Of a DNA stretch of 64,000 nucleotides, positions 1 to 10,862 are shown one piece after another. Both the position numbers and the translations under genes were made by a program. Origin of the DNA: Zygnema cylindricum (lineage: Eukaryota > Streptophyta > Zygnematophyceae > Zygnematales > Zygnemataceae). The stretch's first letter is position 1, and every line of letters begins with the position of its first letter. The stretch lies in the NCBI GenBank assembly GCA_037447655.1, contig JBBHKE010002643.1:1-64000 (forward strand). Reading direction: 5' to 3'. The notes under the pieces were generated by a model that worked only from the letters and a program-made list of their open reading frames with translations, made no database searches and had not been told where the DNA came from.

Positions 1-387
1 GAGAGAGAGAGAGAGGGGAAGAGCTGCACTGTGGAGTTGGAAGTACGGTATCGATTTCGGGTGTGACCTCAGCACGAAGTTCATTTTGAAACTCGGGAAT
101 AATATTTTTTTTTTTGGGGGGATGGACGGGAAAGAACTACTATGTTCTTTTTTCTTTTTTGGTTTTTTTTTCTTTTTGGTTTTATTGTTTTTTTTTTTTG
201 TTTAAGGGAAAGGATGTTATGTACAGCTCTAGTGAGAGAAGGATATGATAGGAAGGAAGCTGAGGGTTTTTTAGGGTTTTTTAAGGTTTTTTAAGGTTTT
301 TTGCGGTTCTTCAGGGTTTTTTCGAGGGTTTTTGGTTTTTATTTTTATTTATTTGGTTTAGGTGAAATTTTAGATTAGGACAAAAGG
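1..387. other. Intergenic, low-complexity
   Basis: The window opens on a short GA microsatellite. The rest is T-rich with several runs of 8-10 T. Positions about 262-330 hold a degenerate tandem of GGTTTTTTA-like units that resembles decayed plant telomere repeat. No open frame with coding character was seen. Confidence 0.6.
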
Positions 388-534
388 GTGTATAGATGGT
401 TTGGATTATTTTATTTTTATTTCACTGAAAAAAATGTTTTTGATTTTTTACGTCAACGGAAAATAAAGTGTGCGTATTTTATTCGGTGTCAATTTAGTCG
501 AAAAATCGTATGTTTTGTTGAGGACATGGTTTGC

Positions 535-636
535 AGAGAGAGGGGGGGAGAGAGGGAGAGGGGGGGAGAGAGGGAGAGGGAGAGAGAGAGAGAGGGAAAG
601 AGAGAGAGTGGAGGAGAGTGAGAGGGGGAAGAGTAT
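535..636. repeat. GA-rich microsatellite
   Basis: Imperfect GA/GGGA tract of about 100 bp. The short frames through it translate to Arg-Glu-Gly runs and are by-products of the repeat. Confidence 0.85.
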
Positions 637-639
637 GGA

Positions 640-2640
640 AGAGAAATACTGTCACTTTTTTATTTTTATAACAAAAAATTGTTTTCTTTATTTGTTATCC
701 TTTTGTCTTGTTTGTTTGTTCGATAGTTTCTGTTTTAGGGTTTTGTACCATTGGTTTTTGTGAAAAATTCAATAGTACTTTATTTTTTTTGTGTTTTACG
801 ATACAATATGGGAATTGAATTGATGTAATTTTTTTAATGCAAATCTTAATATATGTTTTTCGCATTTTTCCTCATTGCTTGTCTTATGTTATTGGAAAAA
901 AAAAAAATTATGGTATATTTTATGGAGTTAATATGAAGTTTTTAAAATATAAACTCAAAATTAAACCTGCGATTGGATAAGGAGGATACTAAACCTTAAA
1001 AAGGATGTCAATTTAGTTAAATCATTTTTTTTAGTATGGTTGTGTATTTTTTGAAAAGCAGTTTTTTAGTATTAAATTTTTTTTATAGTATGACTTTGTA
1101 TCTTTGGAAAAACCGAGACCCTTAATTTGTGAACAAATTGGAAATTAACGTTTTTTTGTCAGATTGGGTCAAATATTAGGATTAATACTTTTTTTTGAGA
1201 GTCAAAAACTTTTAATTAGAATCAAAAACTTTTTTTTTAATCAAAAACTTTTTCTAGAGCCAAAGGTACATCAAAATAGTACAAAAAACCAAGGTATTCA
1301 ACAACAAGATATGGAAAAAAAAAAGAGAAAAAAATGCTGAGGGGACTTTGAGTGAAGATAAAAAAAGTAGAAACAAAAAACATAAAAATAAACTAGAAAC
1401 TAAAACTGAAACCTAACTAAAACTGAAACTTAGCTGGAACTGAAACTGGGACATAGAATTAGAAACAGGAATACAAATGGGGACTGAAACATGGAAACTG
1501 CAATGGAAATAGAAATAGAAACAGACAAATAGAAACAAAAACAGGTATAGACAAACAAAAACAAAAATAGAAAAAGAAATAGAAACAGAAACATAAAACA
1601 GAAATATATAACGGAAACTGAAACTGAATCATGGAAACAGACACAAAACAAAAAAAATGAAGGCAAAAATTTTGAAATAAAAAAAAAAAAAAAAACGGCA
1701 TTGGAATCGAAATAAAAATTTACACTTGGGATCAAATCTTGGTGTTCCCTTCCACTCTACCTCTTTCCTTCCCTCTCTATCCCTCCACCCCTACTTCCCT
1801 GTCAACTAAAAGAGAGCCATCGAAATTTTGATGAATAATAAAATGCAAGTTGATAAAAAAAAGGGGGAAAAAAAACAGTAAAGAGAAAAACTACAAAAAA
1901 AAAGAAACCCCAAGTTTTCTAACCCAACTTTACCCTCATATTACATAAAATGATAAAAAACCTTCCTCTACCCCTAACCTAATTAATTCCCTCCCAACTC
2001 TCTTTCCTTCCCTGTCCTTCCCTCCCCCCCCCAATCCCCCCTACACTCTAGACATTGCTTGGTAGATGGCCACAATGTCTTGACCACCACGACAACACCC
2101 TCACCACACCTTCTGGCGACTCCCTGAGAGATAGAGAGGGAGAGAGAGAGAGGGGAGAGGAGGGGGAGAATGGGAAAGAAACGGAAATGAATGGAATGGA
2201 ATGAATAAAGAAATGGAATGGGTGGAATGGAGCCTGGAAAGAATGGAATGGAATGGAACTAAAATTGAACGAGCAAAATTAAAAACAAACAGAAAAACAC
2301 AAAAAAAGAAAACAAAAATTAATAACAAATCAATGAATAAGCAAAATAAAAGCCAAACAGAAAAAAAAAACCACAAAAAAAAAACTTACCACGCCAATTT
2401 CAACTTGTTTCAATGGAATTTCAAAAATTTGAAAAACCGCAATTTCCGTCAAATTTTTGAATTTCGGAAGAAAAACAATTTCCGAATAATTATGAGTTTC
2501 CACAAATTGGGCTTTTTTTACATGTTATAAAAAAAAAAGTAGAAAAAAATTCAAAAAAAAGTAAAAATAAAATACAATAAATTAGAAAATAAAATATAAA
2601 CAACAGAAAAGTAAATAATCAATAAGCATAAACAAACATA
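640..2640. other. No gene recognised; simple-repeat patches
   Basis: AT-rich stretch. A degenerate GAAACT/GAAACA hexamer-like array occupies about 1370-1640, and a GGAAT-pentamer patch lies near 2190-2260. Pyrimidine-rich patches lie near 1740-1800 and 1980-2045. A possible extra exon of the candidate minus-strand gene lies at about 2395-2500: an open minus frame ending in a GTAAGT donor, but its only acceptor does not keep phase. Otherwise nothing gene-like. Confidence 0.5.
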
Positions 2641-2679
2641 AATTCAGAGGAAAAAAAAAGGATATAAAAAAAAAATTAC

Positions 2680-3083
2680 CATTTCAATTGTTTCTTCTTC
2701 ATTCTTTTTCTCATTTTCTTCGAGGATTTTAATTTTTTGGTCTTCGGTGAAAAAATCTTCAAACATTAAAATATTTTCGTCCACCGTTTTTTCTTCTTCA
2801 TTGACATTTTTTTCTTCTTCAATTTTGAAAAAAGATTCTTCGTCGTTTCTGAATTTTTTTTCTTCTTCAAAAATTTGTTCAATTTCTTTTCGGAAATTTT
2901 TTTCGAGGACCGATTCGATTTCAGAAAACATTTTTTTTTTCTCTTCAAGGAGAAAACTGATTTTCCTGTCAAAAAAAAAAAATGTCAGTAAGAAAATGTT
3001 ATTAACTGAAAAAAAAAAAACATATTCACTTTTTTTCAATGTTTTCGTTTTATTTTTGAGGCCCCCCCTTTTTTTTTTTGAAA

Positions 3084-3133
<50 letters not shown>

Positions 3134-4396
3134 AAACCAAAAAAAAAAAAAAAAAAAAAAAAAATCCACTCACCGCTCCTCCGCAAGTTCCCTTTCAATC
3201 CTTTTTTTTGTCCTTTTCCAATTTTCTTTTTTCCTCCTCCAATTCCTTCAATATTTTTTCCATTTTTTCCTCCTCCCCAAAAAAATTGTCCATTTCATTC
3301 TTTTCAGTGTCAGACCCCTCCAAAATTTCGTGCGGTATTCCGTGCGAAATTTCGTGCGGGATTCCGTGCGACATACTGTGCGTGATTCCGTGCGAAATTA
3401 TTTTGGAGGGGGGGTGAGAGGGGGTGGAGGGAAGGATGGTGAGGAATCTGGGGGGGGGGGAGGGGTGGGAGGGGATCTCGAGGGAGGTTTGGAAGGGAGG
3501 GAGGCAGGGAGAGGGAGAGAGAGAGAGACAGGGAGAGGAGAGGGAACCGGCAGGGCAAGGGGTTTGGTAGGCGAGGAGGTAGGACATATGATAGGGGGGC
3601 AGGGAGAGAGGGTGGTAAGGGGGGTGGAGGGAGAGAAAAAAGCTTGTCCGGCAGGGTTTGGTAGGGGGGGAGGGATAGGGAGAGAGAAGAGGGGAGGTAA
3701 GGGGGGAGGGACTGAGTTTGGTTTGGAGGGAGGTAGGGGGAAGGGTAGGCCGCGTGGTAGGGGGGTGAAGGGATGGGGAGGGAGGGGCGTGTGGGGAGGG
3801 GGGTGGTGGGGAAGAGAAGGGGAGGGGGGTGCGGGGAAGAGAAGGGAAGGCGGGAGAGGGAGCGGGGAGTGGGGGAGGAGCAGGGAGAGAGATAGGGTGG
3901 CGAGGGTGAGGGCTAGAGGGGAGAGACGGGAGAGGGAGCGGGATCGGGGTGGGAGAGGGGAGGCAGGGAAGGGACGGGGGAGAGGGTGGAGAAGGGGCGG
4001 GAGGAGGGGAGGGGGGGCAGGGAGAGGGGAGGGGACAGGGAGGGGCAGAGGGACAGGGAGGGGGAGGGGGACAAGCGGGGGTAGGGAGACAGGACGGGGG
4101 AGGGGGACAGGGAAGGGAAGGGGGGGAGGGAGGGGCAGGAGGACAGGGAGGGGGATTGGGGCAGACGGGAGCAGGGGGGCAGGGAGGGGGAGGGAGGTAC
4201 TTCGGCGCGGGAGGTGAGGGGGGTGAGGGGGGCGAGGGAGGGGAAAGAGGGGACGAGGGAGAGAGGATATAGGGGCCAGAGGCAGAGGAGAGGGGGGCTG
4301 AGAGGGAGAGGGAGGGGGGGGGAGGAGAGGGAAGCGAGGGAGGAGGATAAAATATCGGTGGAAGGGGGGGAGGGGAAGAGACAGAAAAACTCCCCA
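2680..4396 (-). CDS. Candidate gene: proline-rich then coiled-coil protein, frameshifted
   Basis: I do not recognise this gene. Two minus-strand exons can be proposed. The first runs from about 4396, after a CCAG acceptor with a strong pyrimidine tract, to a GTGAGT donor at 3173-3172. It encodes a very long Pro/Ser-rich stretch, then an 8-residue HGI-type repeat, then a Glu/Lys-rich helix. The second, 2965-2680, lies between a TTTTGACAG acceptor and a GTAATT donor and encodes about 95 residues of acidic coiled coil. As written, the first exon stops just before its donor. Dropping one base from the A8 run (T8 on the + strand at 3202-3209) keeps the helix open through the donor and joins in phase with the second exon. 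That suggests either a base-count error or a recent frameshift. The start codon and the 3' end are not found. The alternative is that the proline-rich part is a translated GA/CT repeat. Confidence is moderate for the coiled-coil exons and low for the rest. Confidence 0.35.
3088..3164. repeat. Poly(A) tracts in the intron of the candidate gene
   Basis: Two runs of about 20-40 A separated by ATTAAACC-like sequence. On the minus strand they are poly(T) inside the proposed intron between the two coiled-coil exons. Their exact length is unlikely to be reliable. Confidence 0.8.
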
Positions 4397-5100
4397 CTGG
4401 AAGGTGGGGGGGGGAGAGGGATGTGAAGTGAGAGGGGCGTCTGAGACCTTTCCATTACAAGGGATAGAATATTTAGGGGGGGGGGGAGGGAGAGGAGAGA
4501 GACGACTCCTTTCCCTCAGAGGGGGCAGCGGGATGACTGAGGAGGGAGAGTAGAGGAGAGGGAGAGGGAGGGGAGGAGAGGAGAGGAGGGAGATAAAGAG
4601 TTACGGCTCAAACTGGGAGAGAAGGATCCAGAGAAGGAATTTCCGAGACAGGAGGGGGTGGAGGGAAGAGATCAAATCTTCATGGGGGGGCGAGAGAAGG
4701 GACAGGAGGGAGAGGAAGGCAAGAGATAGGAGTTCCTGGGGGGGAGGGAGGAGACAGCGACGGCTGCGAGGGAGGGACGACTCGTCCTCTTATACTTGGA
4801 GAGAGAGGAGAGATAGGAGGGATACAATTTCAGAGGGAGGGGAGAGAGAGAGAGGGAGTGATATCAAAAGTGAGAGGATATAAAGTGAACGAGAGGTTTT
4901 GAGAGAGGGATAGAGGGAGAGAGAGGGAGAGAGGGAGAGGAGGGAGAGAGGGGGATAGAGGGAGAGAGAGGGGAGAGAGAAAATGAAGGAGAGCTCTAAT
5001 CTCAGTAGTAGAGATAGGAGGAGAGAGAGGTGAGGAAAGGGTAGACATAGGGAGAGAGGGGGGGGGGGAGAGGGAGAGGGGGGGGGGTAGAGGGAGAGGG
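3405..5100. repeat. 1.7 kb purine/pyrimidine strand-asymmetric tract
   Basis: The + strand is almost pure G and A (GGGAGG, GGGGAGAGG and similar units), so the minus strand is C/T. It overlaps the proline-rich part of the candidate minus-strand gene and its possible CT-rich leader. Long frames here on both strands (Gly/Arg/Glu on +, Pro/Ser/Leu on -) are expected from composition alone. Confidence 0.85.
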
Positions 5101-5271
5101 AAACTCATCGGACGGAGGAGAAGGAGCGTGGGAGTTGACGTCACAATCCAACGGTGCCAAAAAGGACAAAAAAAAAATCCGACGAACGAACCGCGATCCA
5201 AAAAAAAACATAAAATTCGTACGGCCTAGCGCGATTTCCGGACCCGTGGCATGCACTAGAGTTTTGTACGG

Positions 5272-5475
5272 AATTTTGTCGTATTGAGGGATGACATAAA
5301 CGCGGGAGGATATTTTTGTCGTTGACTTCTAGGATTTGTCGGCGCAGGAGCCTACTGTATTTTTTGTCGTCTTCTTGTCAGATGGTCGGTGGCGGGGCGG
5401 CGTACGGAAATGTTTGGAAAAGGGATTTTTTGTCGGGAGAGATTTGATTTTTTTTGTCGTTTCTTGTCGTTTTGT
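5272..5475 (-). promoter_or_regulatory. Clustered TTTTGTCG motifs
   Basis: About seven copies of (T)TTGTCG or close variants lie on the + strand within about 200 bp, each after a T run. They sit just upstream of the candidate minus-strand gene. No factor is assigned; the regulatory role is inferred from clustering and position only. Confidence 0.3.
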
Positions 5476-5756
5476 GGGAAAGCGCGGGATGGGAAGCGAT
5501 GAATCGAAAATTTGAATTTTTCGCGGGGGGAAAATAATTTTTAACTTAGAATGAGTACTTTTTTGGTAAAAGGAGGACGTAATTAGTGTGGATAAGATAG
5601 AGAAAATGGGTGAATAAACGTTTTTTCAATGTTTAAACATGTGCTAATGAGAGTATCGCACTGAAAAGGTATTTAGTTCGGAAAAGATAAGGAAACTGGC
5701 GCGCGAGGAAAAGGACAAGTTCCGTACGGCTGGAATTTTATGAGCGTATGACCGTA

Positions 5757-6175
5757 CACGTGGCGGGATCTGGTTCTGGAATGTCGTCGCGCTTGCGAAT
5801 GGCGACAAAGTGGTTTGTTGTACTTTTTGTTTTTTTGTGACGACGTCATTGATGATGACAAAAATTAGATTATGCGTCAATTTTTTTTGAGCCAACGCAT
5901 GTATGATTCAGCTTTTTATGCCACGTGGCAAATATAATTCTGTGTGTGATTTCATTTAGTAGCGTCACAAGTCCACGTGTCGATGTAATGTTTTGAAGAA
6001 GTACGGTAACAAATAACGGTAACGAAAAGGATAGTTGAAGTCGACAAACGGATTGTCTCGATCCACACGTCTGAAGGTCGCGACAAAGCCTACCGTACGT
6101 GCAATCATCAAAGACTAAACACGTGTTTTTTTACTTTTTCTCACTTTTCTGCAAAGTAAAATATATTTACACGTG
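5757..6175 (-). promoter_or_regulatory. Cluster of five CACGTG G-boxes
   Basis: Perfect CACGTG palindromes start at 5757, 5922, 5974, 6120 and 6170; three continue as CACGTGGC, the usual ABRE/G-box core bound by plant bZIP and bHLH factors. About 0.1 would be expected by chance in 419 bp. The cluster lies about 0.6-1 kb upstream of the CT-rich leader of the candidate minus-strand gene, so it may be that gene's promoter. Confidence 0.45.
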
Positions 6176-6455
6176 GCGAACTTGCATCACTGTTCTGACA
6201 CTGTTCCTCGTTGCTCTCTAACATCACTCTCAAAGCTATAGGTGAAGTGATGTTAGCCGGGATTCTAAAATTTCGTACGTAATTTCGTACGTATTCGTGT
6301 ACGGATGCCTAGCGACCCGAGTCGAACACCGAAATATCGATGCACCGATGCGAGTTATCGATGTGCAATGCATGGCAGCCGATACATATCGGATGTTTTC
6401 CATCCATCCGATGTTTCCCATTCCCACGACGCGATGTGTCCATAACGATGTACTT

Positions 6456-7706
6456 CAGAGGTCGCAAAAGTCAAAAAAAATCATACCCGAAACCGACCGT
6501 TTGTTTTTTTTCAAAATCTGAGTAACCGACGCCGGACCGAGTTTTGTCACGCTCCAAAATTGTTAACGGTTAACCGACCATCGTTTAAGAAAAAAAAAAA
6601 TAACCGAATCTTGATTTTTCGCGACTAACCGTGCCCGCCCGTAACCGAAAAAGTACAAAACTAATCAATGTACGACGGAATAAGCCAATATTTATAATTT
6701 GTCGCATTCCCTAAGATTTGCGAAATGAATACACCGCCAATCGTTATTAGCGTGTAAGTTTTTTTAGCGTATACGAATAATTAGCGTGGTTTACGCTAAC
6801 TGGGAAGTATGTACGGATAAAAGATGTTTTAAGTGGCGAAAAAAACATTTACTCTAATTACGATTCGCGGTTGTAGTAAATCAATGCCCGTTACACGGGC
6901 TGTTGGGATATTGTCGTTTTGGCGACATTTCGCGAAGCGTCATTCCAACTTGTATTTGTTTGACGCGAACTGTCGCGTCATCATACAAAAAGTACGATGT
7001 CGTTTCGCGACAGAACTTTTGTTGTTCGCGAACGAAACATACACCGTCGATCGTATTTAGCGTGTAGAAATTATTAGAGTAAAGAAAAAATTAGCGTCAT
7101 TAATTCTAATTCAGTGCCAGGAGACGTGGCAAATTATGGTCCACGTCCTTAAATATCGTCATTTATTATATTTAAGGTTCAAGGGTCAAAATTTAGGGGC
7201 GCCGAATTAGTGTTCAACACGCTAAATACGATCGACGGTGTACTGTGTTAGATTTGCGACGCCTTGTCGCGTTGCCTAAGATTTGCGAAATGAATACTGT
7301 ACCACCGTGTCAGATTTGCGACGCTTTGTCGCGTTCCGTAAGATTTTCGAAATGAATAGTGTACTACCGTGTCAGTTTTGCGACGCTTTGTCGCGTTCCC
7401 TTTGATTTGCGAAATAAATAGCTTATTACAGTACCGTGTCAGATTTGCGACGCTAATCATGATGCCACGTACTTCCACGATACCAAAAGTACAAAGAATA
7501 ATAATGTTGGAAAAAAAAAGTACAAAATTTTCTTTTTTTTTGGCTTTTTGTTTGACCGACCGTGACTGGCCGTTTTTTTCTCTTGGTGAGTCAACCGACC
7601 ATAACGGCCCGACCCCCAAAATTTGGCAACCAAATCCGTTCCGGATCCGGCGCCGACGGTCGGTTAACGGTCGGTCACGGTTTCGGTTGACCGTTTGCGA
7701 CCTCTG
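6456..7706. mobile_element. hAT-like non-autonomous element, CAGAGGTCGC family, copy 1
   Basis: Ends are CAGAGGTCGCAAA and its complement TTTGCGACCTCTG. Both sides carry a perfect 8 bp duplication, ATGTACTT (6448-6455 and 7707-7714). 8 bp duplications and CAGAG-type ends are standard for hAT elements. The 1251 bp body contains arrays of CCGACCG/GGTCGGT sequence and a smaller TA-flanked MITE (7042-7240), but no transposase frame. Confidence 0.85.
7042..7240. mobile_element. TA-flanked MITE inside the hAT element
   Basis: Inverted ends of about 27 bp begin CACCGTCGATCGTATTTAGC and are flanked by TA on both sides. It is 199 bp with no frame. It belongs to the abundant CACCG-ended MITE superfamily in this window; the TA duplication suggests Tc1/mariner-type mobilisation. 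Confidence 0.8.
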
Positions 7707-7773
7707 ATGTACTTTCATGTACTCTTATGGATTCGTACGATTCACTGTAGCACATACATAAAAAGGTGAATAC

Positions 7774-8079
7774 CATAGTTAAAAAGTAGGCGTTTTTATG
7801 GTAGGCCTTTGGTCGGCGACTTTATCGTAAGTTGTGTTATGGGCTTTTCATGTGATCTTCTTAGATCGCTACTTTGATCAGCGACCGTCCAATCGTCCAA
7901 ATCTGACGGTGTAAATAAATAATTATGGTCCGAATGTTTTAATTGGTCCAATTTTTGGTCCGAATGTTTTAATTGGTCCGAATAGGTCTGAATACAATAT
8001 GGGTATTAAGGTCATATTGTACGTTTTGTATACAATAGGCATATTGTATGGGCCTACTTTCACCTACTTTTGAACTATG
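7774..8079. mobile_element. CATAGTTAAAAAGTAGG-family MITE, copy 1
   Basis: Inverted ends CATAGTTAAAAAGTAGG and CCTACTTTTGAACTATG, 306 bp. Flanks GTGAATAC and GTGTATAC match at 7 of 8 positions, which fits an 8 bp hAT-type duplication. Related copies are at 38412-38867 and, split, at 20001-25538. Confidence 0.8.
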
Positions 8080-8087
8080 GTGTATAC

Positions 8088-8950
8088 ACTCATTTTGAAG
8101 TACAATCGTACACTCCCGTGCTACGCACAACGTGGTGACGGAAAACTGACTGCCCGGCAGTTATGAGGAGTCACGAAGCCAATCACATGCGTCGGAGAAT
8201 CGCTATACTAACGGTCGTGGCGGCCAAAAAAAATGATTGTTCGAATTTTAAAAAATTGACGCAGCCAATCACAAACGTCATAAGAATCGCAGGAACTCAA
8301 AAAAAAATCCAACTCATTGACCGTCAACAAAAAAAACAAAAAATGACCGCCCGACACTAAGTATTTCCTCGTGAATTGCTAATACTGTCAAAACTATTAA
8401 ATGTAAGAGAAAAAACAGTGTTATAAACGCTTTTTTGGGATAAAGGACCTAAAGTTGGCAACAAATTACAGCAAATTACTCCAATTTATTATACCACACT
8501 AATTAAAACCCATGGTGTAGCCGCTATAGTCTGTGTTCACATAGTCGACGTCTTAACACGTGAGAACATGCTCGCACGATTTCTCCCCGTCTTTATTACT
8601 ATGGATCAAATCTGATATTTTATTCAAGGGAAAATAGTAAAAATTATAACGCCGTCTTATAAAATAATATTTAGAATCGCGCGTGGTAAACCAAGGGAAC
8701 ACGGGAACGACCGCTCTCCCTAATAGGACCGTGGAAAACAAAACCTAAGAGAAAATTGGAAAATAACTGTACGGAAAGAAATCACGGAGAAGTACACGGT
8801 GAATTGCACAAAGAACTTACAGTTAAAACTTTAAGATAGAACTCATATGAGTTTTTGGAATTTTACAACGATACCAAGGTCAAAATAACAAAAGGATGAA
8901 ACCCTAAATGCTAAAATTGCCATTTTCCACAAGCCTGACCCGTATCTCGT
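8088..8950. other. No gene recognised
   Basis: Unremarkable AT-rich sequence. A CCAATCAC-containing segment of about 40 bp occurs twice near 8180 and 8270 with moderate similarity. Short frames look random. Confidence 0.5.
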
Positions 8951-9150
8951 AGTGTTAATATTCTTTTTCGCCACTTACATCTTTTCTCCGTACACACTTG
9001 TCGGTTTTAAGATTTGACGGTTGCGATTGAAAAGCAAGATTCTCAGCTTCCGTTTGGCTGTCTCAGATTGAAAATCGGACAAGTGTCTACGGAGAAAATA
9101 CATTTTCAGTGGCGAAAAAAACATTAAAACTAATAGCGATTCACGGTGTA
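8951..9150. mobile_element. GCCACTTAAAACATC-type MITE, left end worn
   Basis: Palindromic MITE with inner ends CGCCACTTA.CATCTTTTCTCCG and CAGTGGCGAAAAA. The right end is CTAATAGCGATTCACGGTG followed by TA. The left terminal 15 bp are altered. It is immediately followed by another CACCGCGAATC end, so two MITEs abut at one TA. Confidence 0.7.
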
Positions 9151-9164
9151 CACCGCGAATCATA

Positions 9165-10200
9165 ATTAGAGCAATGAAAAAATTAGAGTACAAAAACTAA
9201 AAAAAAAAATTAGAGTAATTAACGCTAATATATAAGATAGAGCTGTTTCAACTGTGAAGTTTAAGATGCGTCTCCATGAAATTGAAACTTAGAGAATTTA
9301 CTTTGTTTTTAGCGCAGATCCGGCGGACCCAGATTTCGGGTGTCCCTTTGTGTACCAAACGAAGTTGTCAGTTAAGGGCGTGACGATTGTATACGTCGAC
9401 AATGGCCGTGACGGCTGTCGACAATGTACAATCTGTGATGACGCACGTTATTTTTTGTAACTGCTTGTGTCGTCGCATGACTTTTCGTGACATTGTAGAC
9501 GTACCGCCATCCAGCATGTGCCGTTTCACGGTTGAAGAAGATGCACTTTGCCTTTGCGTCTCTTGTCCGCTCGACGTGAAATGGCATCGGATCTTGAGAC
9601 CCCTGGCGAAATAAAATCCGTACCTTGCGCAAACGGACAAATCCAAACAAATTGTGTACTTTGCTTTGTCGTACCTGAACGCAAACGGACAAAACATAGC
9701 GGATCGTGCACTTTTCGTCGTAGCTTGAATTCTTTTGATTTTTTTTTGAACGTGTTTCTATTTGTTTTTCGAAAAATCTTTGTTTTAAAACACATCTTCC
9801 CTGTGTTTTAAAGAAAAGTTTGAAGATGACGTTTTTTGGCGTGGCCGTGAGTCGAAGAACACAAAACGACAACATGTAGTGCATCTTAAATTCGATGATG
9901 ACGCAAAATGTACTTCTCAATTTTTCTATTTTTTTGTATGGTTGAAACTTACGCGGTACGGCTCTAAGTTTTACAGGAAAACGACAGAAAAAATCCCTTA
10001 CTTAGGCACATGGAGATGCAACTTTACTGTGATTTATTGAAGTACCCTAATTTTGCACGCTAATATCCTCTACTGTAAATAAGGTATTCGTACAGAATTT
10101 GGCAAACGTACAGTTTATCGTCACTATGACGTTTGCACTACGCGGTTTGTTAAAACGCAGTTAATTGTTTGGCGCATCACGTTTGCAGTATCACTGCTAT
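9165..10200. other. No gene recognised
   Basis: Contains a decayed CACCG MITE start, then sequence with a repeated CGCAAACGGACAAA word (about 9628 and 9680). A 182-codon minus frame (9920-9372) exists but has no family features and shares the region with several other frames. Treated as non-coding. Confidence 0.45.
10049..10158. repeat. Direct repeat, copy 1 of 2
   Basis: About 110 bp running from the CACGCTAATATCC word to GCGGTTTGTTAAAACGC is repeated nearly exactly at about 10989-11107. A related fragment lies inverted near 19135-19200. Probably part of a dispersed element interrupted by other insertions. Confidence 0.75.
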
Positions 10201-10201
10201 T

Positions 10202-10211
10202 NNNNNNNNNN
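10202..10211. other. Assembly gap (10 N)
   Basis: Ten N. Sequence immediately on either side belongs to repeats, so the join may hide a larger collapsed segment. Confidence 0.98.
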
Positions 10212-10516
10212 AGGTAAGATTAAAAAAGTAATAATATTAAATCCATTCCCATTTTTTAATCTTATATGCGATAAAAATTTATCATACCTCATGCCTGCTG
10301 CAGACTGGAACGTTTTAACATGAAGATATTCATTTTATCAAGTTTATTACTAAATTATCTTAGCGCGAGCGTGCACTTTAGCGTGATTTGTTTTTTTAGT
10401 TAGTGTAGCTTTTTTTTGGCAAGCGTATTGAGAGCAGGCAGCTGTCGTAGCAGCAGTCACACTTGTAATTGACTGTAAGATTCGCTGTTTATCGCTAGTA
10501 CTATTTGTCGCTTAGA

Positions 10517-10609
10517 ATGTCAGTTAATGTTCACACTGACGACGATGCTGTCGACGGACGAGAGTTATGCGAACGGTTTTTTTTCGATGTGATTGATTTT
10601 TTTGTTTAG
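10517..10609 (+). other. Short ORF conserved in two dispersed copies
   Basis: 30-codon frame beginning MSVNVHTDDDA. The same start, differing at a few residues, recurs on the minus strand at 40476-40198, inside a longer shared DNA segment (about 10430-10900 matching 40740-40380 inverted). The ELCERxFFDVIDF tail is also shared. No family recognised. It could be the first exon of an unseen transposon protein or simply repeat DNA that happens to be open. Confidence 0.3.
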
Positions 10610-10862
10610 TGCGATTTCACGTGCGAGCGCGATTCTATTAAATCATTATTTGAACTATTTTACTTATAGAAGTACAATTTTGCAAGGTCAGACGTCGTCC
10701 GTACTCCATACTATTTAAAAATAGCGTATATTCTAATTTTTTACCCTTACCTAAATTATAATAATGAAAAAATTAGAATGGATTACTCTATTTGATGTGA
10801 TAGACTCCAAATTTTGAGCGACCGAGTTAGAATAATTTACTCTAACTACGATCAGCGTTGTA

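Noticed and set aside
2190-2260. GGAAT pentamer patch as a satellite
   Set aside because: Only about ten imperfect units; too short to call a satellite array.
3078-4217. 379-codon Gly/Arg plus frame
   Set aside because: Runs through poly(A) and a GA-rich tract and is antisense to the better-supported coiled-coil exons; composition explains it.
7850-8360. CRISPR-like or phage-type repeats
   Set aside because: Spaced similar words are pieces of MITEs; there is no regular repeat-spacer pattern and the DNA is eukaryotic.
9372-9920. 182-codon minus frame
   Set aside because: No domain, no consistent splice sites, includes locally repeated words; several other frames are open in the same DNA.
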